Assembly (NCBI GenBank): GCA_037783415.1
Contig: JAZGTN010000015.1
Coordinates: 2,294,001 to 2,358,000 of the forward strand
DNA: 64,000 bases
Direction: 5' to 3'
DNA from: Leptasterias polaris
Taxonomy: Eukaryota; Echinodermata; Asteroidea; Forcipulatida; Asteriidae
The translations under genes were made by a program, and so were the position numbers. Under the pieces are notes generated by a model. That model was not told the DNA's origin. It ran no database searches and saw nothing but the letters and a program-made list of their open reading frames with translations. Shown here piece by piece: positions 55,537 through 64,000 of this stretch (its first letter is position 1; each line of letters opens with the position of its first letter).

Positions 55537-58500
55537 TCACTGGACATCATGGTTTTCGTCATTGTTGAAACAATCATCCAAGTTGAAATTATCAAAGATG
55601 TCGCCTTTCTTGCTTTTCTTGGGAATCTGTTGGTTTGCTTTGACGCCATTCGGGCACGGGAGCGAGTTGACATCTGGGATGACATAGGGGACAAGTGGAG
55701 GTCGCGCACATTGGAGGTTGAGGTTAAAGGTCGCAGGCATGACCTGAGGGGGTGGCTGCATGTTCTGCGAGGCCTGATGCAGTGCTGCCAAAAGGTCACC
55801 CGGATTGAACTGTGGCTGGTGGTTGTTATTATCTTCGACCTCATGATCAGCTGGGGTTACAGTCGGGGTCAGTGTTGTGTCGGGTGTGGCCACATCACTC
55901 TTCTCTATTTTGACCTCCGGACAGTTCCCGTTTATGTGGTCACTCACGCTCAGACCTTTAAGTTCGGTGGTTGGAGTCTGCGGTCTGTCGACTGATTCTG
56001 GAGTCTCAGGGCGACTGCTTTCGTTACTAGCGAGGTAATCGCTGATGGCAGAGGACAAAGAGGAGTTGTTGAGATCAATGTCCATCTTACCGTCGGTGTC
56101 GGTGGATGAGGCTTCTGAAGTTGTATCTGAGAAATGGAGTTCCTTCCTGCAATTCCATAAAAAAAATAAAAGTTGTGAGTTCCTTTGTAAAATCTGATAT
56201 AACCGTTGGGTTGTGTCTTTCTCAGATATACAGAGCCAAATTTAACAACTTGTTCCTTGTATTATTTGTTTGAAATTGTAACTGTAAGTGTTTTAAATAG
56301 ATAGGGCCTATACATTTTTTTCAACACTGGATTGCAATTATCTTCCAAATAAATCTTGTTTCAATTTGTTAAGGTCAAAAGTTACTAGAGCGTTAAGCTC
56401 TTTTTTTGAAATGTAATTTATGGTGAACAGATGTAGGCAATATTAAAATTTTGGGGTGAACAAAGATAAATTTGAATTTGCGGGTTTACGTGCGGGTGCT
56501 CAACAAACTGCTTTCTAGCCCTAACGTTGGTAGTCTCCCTGATTTGTAAACATCTTTGTTCAGGGCGCCAGTCAGAAGTCATACAACTGTACACTGCCAT
56601 ATATAGATAGATAGGGCCTATACATTTTTTTCAACACTGGATTGCAATTATCTTCCAAATAAATCTTGTTTCAATTTGTTAAGGTCAAAAGTTACTAGAG
56701 CGTTAAGTTCTTTTTTTGAAATGTAATTTATATATACCAAGTCAATTTTACTTTGTTTACCCCAAGTTTGATTTATAATAACATTTTGAACAAATTCCAA
56801 ATTTGACTCTGAATATTAGAATCATAGAATGTGTTTTTTAGAGATATCCCCAGGACTTGTTAAAACTGGAAGGCTTTCTGGACCAAAATGTTGCCAGTGT
56901 GGCCGAAGCATGCTGAATTAAAACAAGGTCCTCTTAATGTTTATAATTATTTTGTTTTAAAAGCTCTACTGTGCAATCTGGAGCATTTGTAAAAATGGTT
57001 TTGTTGAATGATTTTTGTGAATGTGATCTAAAATCCACAAAAATTAATATACCTGTTCCATCGCTTTTTTATCAGACAGGCTTGTGCATGGGGAGTACTC
57101 TGGTTTTATTTAAGCACCAAAGTTTAAGCTTGAAATACCTGGCAACTGTATCTGGTTTGTAGCTGTCCTCAGGATCATATTCGTGAAGTTTCTTTCTCCA
57201 CTGGCGGACCAAACCTTCCCAAGCTCGACGGCTGCATTTATGGAACTTGTTTGGTGTTGACATGTGCTTTCCTTTGACTCGTTTGTTCCTGGGCACAGAT
57301 TAAAGTAAACAATGAGAGAAAAGATGAGAAAATAGAATTAGCTGTTGCAAACTGCTTAACAACCAAAAAGAAACCTGTGGTATAAATGCAAAAATTAGCT
57401 AGTAGCCTGACGTTTCGATCCCAGCAGAGTCTTTCTAGGGTCGAAACGTCAGGCCACTAACTAATTTTTGCAATGAGAGATGAGGTGGTTGTTGAACTCA
57501 TACTTAATTACCTAAAGCCAATAACAGCTTAGGAACAGAGCTGACCGGGGGTGCGTTCCGGTTGAGCGAATGTTTGCACTGCCGTTTTTAAAAAGTGCGT
57601 CACGCTAACAATTTGAACCGGAAGGCGTGGTGTTTGAAACTAGTATGCACATTTGCTTCAGTCCGTCGGACCAATCATGCTGAGCACTGCAGTATCAATC
57701 TGTGTGTTGGGCAATGTTCTGTCGTCTGCTTTTAAAAAATAAATGCAATATTTTTCTCACAACTTACATTCACTACATTTGTGAACAAATACAATTTGAT
57801 GTGATTAATGACACCATGCTACAACCAATCTGATTTGTTTGATGTAAGACTTAGTTCACATAAGTCTAATATTCATTGCTTTGTTACTGCTTTTGCACTG
57901 TTTTTCCCACCATAATTTTTTTAGTCGACGAAAATAGCTAAAACCTCCCCAGAGCGCTTGCCAAATTTTGCAAACGTGTACAAACACCTTTTGCACTTAA
58001 CGCGCTCAACTTTGAAAATGTAGTTGGCAACTGTTTGCATTGTTAGCCCGAGTGGAACGCACCACTGATAACTTTAAAAGCTTTATGAACTTACTTGGGG
58101 ACCTCTTGCAGGTAGTTGTCATATCCCAGTGTGTTTTTGCCGTATTCTACCTGCTTCTGTCGACGTACAATGATAATCTCGTCTGTTTCGTATTCTTTCT
58201 TGGGCTCGGAGTTCATATCAACTTTGCTGTAGAATAACAACAGTATAACACTTAGTTGTGCAGAATTTTCCTTTAATTTTAAGTTAGCCCAAACATCCAA
58301 TATCAAGATGCGCCAATTGCGATGGCTTGGACCCAAGTTCTAAGGACAACCCCAAACAGAATACCAAAGGTTACCTTGAGATGGACTCCAAATTAAAAGA
58401 AACTGGCCATAGACTACCTGGTGCCGAATAGTGATAACTGAGCTGGAAGAGATAGGAATTACATGAGGGAGAACATGACAGAACTCAGTGGCGTCAGGTG

Positions 58501-60396
58501 ATTGCAGCCTTATCATGTCCCACTGGGGTTGATGAGGATTAAAAGTAAACAAACATCCAAAATGCCTCCAAATCAACCAAATGGTTTGATTGAAGTTGAT
58601 GGAAATGTTACTGCACCCTAAATCACTTACTCTACAAGAATCCAAATCTTATTTCCATAAAATCAAGTATTCTGATGAACTGGGGTCAGCCCATTGCCAC
58701 AATTTCTGGGTTAAATATGTGTAGACTTGTAGACAAGTCATTTAATGTTTGTCGCAATGACTGAAAGCGAAACAGCTCTCCTGCAACTCTTGTGATACTG
58801 TCTGGGGAGACTGCTCTTGCGAGACTACTGCCCTCCCTGCGGGTTACCGACTACTACCCCATAATATATGGGGCTCCTAGTTCGAGAGCAGTAGTCTTGT
58901 GAGAGCCAGTAGTCTCTGAGAATGTCACCAGTATCGCGAGATTTGTCGAGAGAGTCAGTACACTATCATCAGTATCACTGCAACAAACATTTAACGACTT
59001 GTCCACAAGTAAATGTTTTGGTTGTGGGTGATCACTGTCTAACGAGTGAACTAATACTCACTGTAAATCCTGATCTTCATTACTGCCGTCGCTGGACTGG
59101 GACATCAGCAGACGTCGTTTGTATTTCATCATGTCCTTCATGGCGCGTTGTTTGTCTTGCTCGAATTGCACTATTTTATCTGCCCAGTTTGCACTAGTGG
59201 TTCTGAAGCGTCGCTGAGTGGGTGGCCGCACAACGTCCGGTGTGAAACTGCACAATGTTTAAATTCAAGTTAATTTAGTTAATTTAGTAAATTTTTCCCC
59301 CATGTAATTTGTTTGTTTCCATGGGGCCTATAGTATTAGATAGAGCTGCTCAATCAAGCAAAAACTACTGCTTAAAGTTTGCCGGCTAATTAAAAATAAG
59401 CAAGATATATACCAGTCACACTCACAGTTGGTACATGTGACATGGTAAATTTCTTAGATGACCAGTCAGTTTATCTCGCCGGCCGGAAAGGCCCTGGAAT
59501 ATACAAAAATTACAAGGTCACTCTTTTTGTAAACAAAGGTTACATTATTGTCCATGCAAATCCGAGTTGTAAGAAGACAAAGATCAAAACTGTTTTCTGG
59601 TTTGCATCATTCAATTAAAATTTTGCATCAATGATTTTGGGACACATTCTGACCTTTGATTGTAATGATTGTTTAACTTTAATTTTAATGATCGTTAAGA
59701 AAAATTAGTGAATATTCATATAAAGTGATTGTTTTCTTGTCGCACCTGGATCTAGTTTTCATGTCCTTAGCTCCAAGGGCAGGAAACTCGGAGCTACTTT
59801 TCAAGTCCATCTTCTTGTTTCCATCAGGTGTTCTTTTGTCGCTCGTCCATCGATGAGGTTTGCTGAGGAAAAAAAAAAGGAAGGACAATTAATTGGTCTG
59901 TTAATATTAAGTTGCTATGTTAGAAAAAGTGACTTGATTGATATTCAGAAAATACTTATTTTCTGATTAACGTTTAGCAACAACAAAAAAGTCTTGTCAT
60001 GTTTTGTTCATATCCTAATGGCATTTGAATTGATTGTTGGGACAGGGGCCGGGGCCGGCCATCCATGGGCTTGGCATTTGTTTAAAATAATAAAAAAATT
60101 ATTTAACATGTTTAACCATAATCACACTTATCGACAGTAAATACTTGTCATTTTATCTACCTTTCCCTGTAGCGTGTTCTGTGACCGGCATTGTTGTCTG
60201 AACTACCCCGGCGATCACTCTTGCAACTGTACCGCTCACGGTCACGACGATCCCGCGTCTCGCCTTGCCCTTGTTGCTCATGATGACGGTCGTGCTTGCG
60301 AAAATGATCACTTGTTTTGTGATGTGGTGACCGCCAGTTCCGAAATTCGTCGTCGTTTTTTTCATCTTGGCGATTTCTACTTCTTACAGAAGCCAT
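55537..60396 (-). CDS. SLBP: Histone RNA hairpin-binding protein (stem-loop binding protein)
   Basis: Six minus-strand exons total 1431 nt (476 aa): 60396-60161, 59862-59746, 59247-59062, 58226-58095, 57288-57139, 56146-55537. All phases agree. The RNA-binding domain (about residues 192-264) reads RRQKQVEYGKNTLGYDNYLQ then the conserved TPNKF (TPNK 235-238) and SRRAWEGLVRQWRKKLHEYD, diagnostic of SLBP, which binds the 3' stem-loop of replication-dependent histone mRNAs for processing and translation. Upstream, ANWADKIVQFEQDKQRAMKD and MMKYKRRLLM match the conserved region before the domain. The first exon is Arg/His/Asp-rich. The last exon adds a 200-residue acidic, Pro/Gln-rich tail absent from vertebrate SLBP (270 aa). 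I chose the MASV start; an in-frame ATG lies ten codons upstream at 60426. Confidence 0.93.
56285..56730. repeat. Direct duplication in SLBP intron 5
   Basis: About 125 bp from ATAGGGCCTATACATTTTTT to TTGAAATGTAATTTAT occurs at roughly 56300-56422 and again at 56606-56730. The 300-bp offset is filled by a fragment shared with 39890-39970 (TTTGTTCAGGG...GCCAGTCAGAAG). Confidence 0.8.
57400..57460. repeat. Inverted repeat in SLBP intron 4
   Basis: GCCTGACGTTTCGATCC and GGTCGAAACGTCAGGC face each other across about 20 bp. It resembles the end-structure of the dispersed element at 1019-1090. Confidence 0.7.
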
Positions 60397-60519
60397 ATTA
60401 ATAAAATAATTTGGTGAAAGACGCACACAAATGTGGATAAAACAGGAAAATGGAGAGGGCTAGGGGAGACTGTTTCACACGGACGACTTTTGAGAGGGAC
60501 GATGTTTCTTTTTTTTAGA

Positions 60520-60531
60520 TTTCGCGCGAAA
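60520..60531. promoter_or_regulatory. Palindromic E2F binding site upstream of SLBP
   Basis: TTTCGCGCGAAA is a perfect double E2F/DP consensus, 124 bp upstream of the SLBP start codon. SLBP is an S-phase gene, so cell-cycle control by E2F fits. Whether it also acts on the divergent gene is an inference. Confidence 0.75.
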
Positions 60532-61858
60532 ACGAAAAGATGATCTCTGCGCATGAACTCTGCCAGCTCCAGAGAGCGGCAGTGACTTATGAATATTTAT
60601 ATTCTGTACCGAACAAAGGAAATCATTTCCCATCTTTTTGTCAACCATTGGTTTGTGAATGTATTAAAATAACTAAAAGTTTGGATCTTCCAATAACAAT
60701 TAAAGAAGTATAATTTATCTGTAGGATTTTTTTTAGAAGCTCTTCCAGCGTACATAAGTACATGTACGCAATAAAATCGAAAGAACAAATAAAAGAAGAT
60801 AGTCTGGACACTTTCCATATAAATAATACGAACAAGCGGCTGATGCCAGACTGTAATCAGCTGGAGGTAGTTCGTACCATTTGTTTTAAGGGTAGAATTT
60901 GTTTTATTTTTTACTATAAACTAATTGATAGCTAAATGACAAACTTTAAATCAATAAATAACACTCTATTAATTTTACAATTTGAATAAATAATTTGTTT
61001 CTAGGTTTTTATTCTTAAAATTGTCATTCAAAATTTAAATACAAAATTTATTGATAATAGTTTTACCCTGTAATAAGTGGAACAAAAAACTTGCTACGTC
61101 TCTTATTTGTTATGGTTCAAACTCGAGTCGCAGAGCGGCAATTACAAATTTCTCACCACCCATAAACCCCCAAAATCCCCTTCAATTTTCTGTAACATGG
61201 ATGTAAATACCAGGGTTACATATCTCCAAAGAAGGTAAGTTGTGGTTCTTTTTTGAGAAATGCGTGAATATTTTTGTTTATTATGCTATACCATACGCTG
61301 AGACTGAGAGATATTTTGTGTCCAAAAAATACACGAGTTCCCGATTGGTTGTCGGTCGTCGGAATGACGCGGCCGGATATACTTCGAGTATAAAAAGTTC
61401 GACAATTCCAGGCACCTTTTCCCCCTCGACTCCATCATGACTCTACGAGTCGACGGCATTTGATATAAATCATGAGTGTTTTATACTTATATTAATTCGT
61501 GTAAACATAATGTATCATGGTTTTTCCTGGTTTATTTCTGTTTAGTGTCAAACTCACAGCAATATGAAAAATGTAGTTATTCCATGATTTGGGGGCCAAC
61601 AAAAGAATTATTAATTGTTTGTTGTAAATTTTAATTTCTTAAAGGAAAGCCTAAATTGAAAAATAGTAAAAAAGTCATGTTATTGTTAGGCCTATATTTT
61701 TTTGTTTTTAAGAATAAGAATAGGTCTTTTTCACAAGCTTGATTTTTGTGTCAATTTTGCGTTGGCTTTGTCCTAGAAATGAGAATTCTGCAATTTATTT
61801 TGTGAGGCCCACATCTAATAGTAATTGTTAAAAATTTGTTTTTATTCATATGTAGGCC

Positions 61859-61944
61859 TAGTTGCGATAATCGTAACCCTCCTTTCCCGAACGGCCTCGG
61901 CCTAAAGGCCGTTCGGGAAAGGAGGGTTACGATTATCGCAACTA
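61859..61944. repeat. Perfect 39-bp-arm inverted repeat (hairpin)
   Basis: Left arm 61859-61897 (TAGTTGCGATAATCGTAACC...) is the exact reverse complement of 61906-61944, around the 8-base loop CGGCCTAA. ATGTAGGCCTA flanks both sides (61850-61860 and 61945-61955) as a direct repeat, compatible with a target-site duplication. Confidence 0.95.
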
Positions 61945-62692
61945 ATGTAGGCCTAGATGTACAAAACAAATAAAATAATATTAATAGGCCTAGGACCCCC
62001 CCCGCCCCCCCCCAGGTAAATTTCTTTGTATTGTAATAATAAAAAAAAATATATATATAATTATAAGTCAAATAAAAAATTGTCTTAACTTTGTTTTGCC
62101 CACAGCTCAGGGAGTCAGACAAACAAAGAAGACAATAAACACTTCCACATAGTTATGTAAACATGCTCCATCTTGCTTTGTTTGAAAAGTCCTCCTGCAC
62201 TGTATGCAGTGCAGACAACAAAGAAAACAAACAATGCTCCATCTTGTTCAAGGGGCAGCTTTCTTTAAGAACAACACCCATTGCAGTCTGCTACTCAGCT
62301 CCCAAAACTGTCATGCACATTCCAGATCTGTGCAAGAAATTCTTCGCCAAGTTGCAGACAGCCCCCCAAAAAATCTGCCCCTCTTACAATTTTGTTTTTA
62401 TTGAATTGCTTTGAGCAGCAGACACCTCAGTTATCAATTTCATTTTTTGCAGCAAAATGTTAATGAATGATTTTTCCTAGATTTTTAAAGTAGTTTATTA
62501 ATCCCTGTTTAAATTAAAGTGTAATCCATTAAAATTTGTTTTTCTGCAGAAAATGAATCTACATGTTGCATCTTAGTGGTTCTGCAAAATCAATCCCCCC
62601 CTGAAAGAAATTCAAAAAATAAAAAGCAAACAAGCAAGACGTTGAGAGTAAGAAGATTCCTAAAAACTTGACAACTTGGTTTGGAAACCAGA

Positions 62693-63574
62693 ATGGCGTC
62701 AAACAAACGTAAAGACCTGTTAGGCTTGAAGAAAAGAAGTTTGTCCTTAAAGTTTGGCCAAAAAGAAGACATGCCTTTCTCACCGCTGCTCCCTAAGATG
62801 GGTGGACCTAAAGTGGCATCCCCCATGACGACTTTGTCTGCGTTCATGGGAGAGTTAAATTGGTAAGGAGTGGGAGTTATGGTTTATATAGCCCAGGTTG
62901 GACTCCTCTGTTGCATACAACGCGTCAGTGCAGTGCAACGGATACTGACGTCTTACCAGGGCTATGGTTTATACAGCTTATGATCTGACCACTAAATCAA
63001 GCCTTGAATTTCATCTTTGAGAGGGCAAAGCCATTTTCCTTTTTGCAATTGGCACTTCCGTCCATTAGGAAATCTTTAATTATATGTGAAACTACAGGGG
63101 TAAAGGCCAAGACCTGGGTCAAACAGTTGAGCAAAATTGGCTGCTGAAGCAGCTTCATGAAATTGGGCCCAGGGCAACAAATGCCAAGGTAAAAACAAAT
63201 AGCTTTAAAAAAAACCTGTGTGATGTGGCCAAGCCAGACCAATTCTGTGTTGGTAAACAAGGAAACATTGATGAAACAACCTTTCTACAGTGACCATTGG
63301 TCCTTGGGGTCGTCACATGACAAAAACATAAATGTACATGTCCTAAGCTTTGTCTGTTTATTAGGGTGTTACACAAATTTGAGCACCAACACATCCCTCA
63401 TGCACTTACTTTGTTTGTGATTTTGATTGTTTGTGATTTTGATTGTTTGTGATTTTAATTGTGCTTGAAACAGTGAGGGTAGCACTCCAAAGCGGCGATT
63501 GTCACTCTCCAGTACAGGAGACACCCCGGTGAGCTCTCGAGCATCGTCACAAAGTTCAGATCTAGGCCAACCAG
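62693..63574 (+). CDS. CDC25-family dual-specificity phosphatase, N-terminal exons (partial)
   Basis: Two coding exons are visible, 62693-62862 (170 nt) and 63474-63574 (101 nt), joined in frame with GT-AG borders. The product starts MASNKRKDLLGLKKRSLSLK and contains SPMTTLSAFMGELN, then TPKRRLSLSSTGDTPVSSRA and SSQSSDLG. That order (SPVTTLTxxM, Ser-rich LSLS block, SSESSDxG) resembles the regulatory N-terminus of vertebrate CDC25, which activates CDK1. The catalytic HCEFSSER region would lie beyond the window. Other Ser/Thr-Pro-rich cell-cycle proteins cannot be excluded. The ATG at 62693 has a good context (CCAGAATGG). Confidence 0.6.
63416..63462. repeat. 19-bp tandem repeat before the second CDC25-like exon
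   Basis: TTTGTGATTTTGATTGTTTG-type units repeat 2.5 times directly before the acceptor at 63473, forming its T-rich tract. Confidence 0.85.
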
Positions 63575-64000
63575 GTCAGTTATCCCAGCTACTGTTAGCT
63601 ACATTTGTACTAATTTTTCAATTTTAACAGTTTACTTTGTAGTTAAAAAATAATCTTTATTTAATTTCTGTTGACTTTAACATGTTAAATGTTCACATGT
63701 TTCTTTCCCCCTTCAATGTTGAGCAAATTTATTTTTTTCAAAAGCTTTATCTTTAAAGATATTTTGATGTAATGCTGGAAAGTGCATGAATTTAAACTTA
63801 TTAAAAATTGTTTTGCTGACGGATTGAAAAAGTTGCTGGTAAGCACTTTATAACAGCCAGCCACCAATACACCCTTTGTCTGACTCTTATTCATTGTAAG
63901 TTTTTCTTTCTGGAAAAACTCTGCTTCGAAACCTGAGGCCTCTTAATTGCTAGGTCCAATTTTTTGGCCCAGTGAACCTGGAACTTTCTATAGAGTAGAA

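Larger units (their letters stand above)
60397..62692. promoter_or_regulatory. Divergent regulatory region between SLBP and the CDC25-like gene
   Basis: This region holds the SLBP promoter on the left with an E2F site at 60520. A separate plus-strand core promoter candidate carries inverted CCAAT (GATTGG 61343-61348) and TATAAAAAG (61389-61397), 41 bp apart. A non-coding leader exon for the right-hand gene may begin about 61420. The hairpin at 61859 lies between them. Confidence 0.5.

Noticed and set aside
55522..55995. 157-codon plus-strand open frame
   Set aside because: It is antisense to the SLBP last exon, which has family-consistent splicing and phase.
61198..61234. Small coding first exon (MDVNTRVTYLQRR) before a GTAAGT donor
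   Set aside because: The donor looks real, but no partner acceptor could be tied to it in frame and it precedes the TATA/CCAAT candidate; left unassigned.

Overview
The window is an intron-rich animal nuclear genome segment. Coding exons are short, splice sites are GT/AG throughout, and introns and intergenic DNA are full of fold-back (MITE-like) elements, tRNA-derived SINEs and minisatellites. The protein sequences are clearly metazoan but not vertebrate-like. The repeat style and the snoRNA match to an invertebrate-type 18S rRNA suggest an invertebrate deuterostome, probably an echinoderm such as a sea star. That assignment is an inference. No bacterial, plasmid, phage or CRISPR features were seen.

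Layout. (1) 405-1398, minus strand: first two coding exons of a GATD3/ES1-like mitochondrial protein, running off the left edge. (2) 1629-33616, plus: a complete 41-exon SNRNP200 (Brr2, U5 snRNP 200 kDa helicase) gene encoding 2149 aa. (3) 33617-37333: tail-to-tail spacer holding the SNRNP200 3'UTR. (4) 37334-42166, minus: complete 8-exon WDR54, 327 aa. (5) 43215-50380, plus: complete 8-exon ZDHHC16 palmitoyltransferase, 383 aa. (6) 50381-55536: repeat-rich tail-to-tail spacer. (7) 55537-60396, minus: complete 6-exon SLBP (histone mRNA stem-loop binding protein), 476 aa with a long C-terminal extension. (8) 62693-63574, plus: first two coding exons of a probable CDC25-family phosphatase, running off the right edge. 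The genes form three head-to-head pairs (GATD3/SNRNP200, WDR54/ZDHHC16, SLBP/CDC25-like). The last pair has a perfect palindromic E2F site next to SLBP, an S-phase gene.

The most unusual content is inside the SNRNP200 introns. I find fourteen copies of three small nucleolar RNA families, one copy per intron: five of a box C/D snoRNA, five of one H/ACA snoRNA and four of a second H/ACA snoRNA. The C/D snoRNA carries a 12-13 nt antisense element to the 3' region of 18S rRNA. The H/ACA copies carry full hairpin-H box-hairpin-ACA architecture. Some copies sit in duplicated blocks or beside fold-back elements, and the first H/ACA family has a 96-bp tandem expansion of its 5' hairpin. A core spliceosome helicase gene therefore appears to double as a multi-copy snoRNA host.

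All exon boundaries were read by eye from splice consensus, reading-frame continuity and remembered family sequences. Nothing was run through a search tool.
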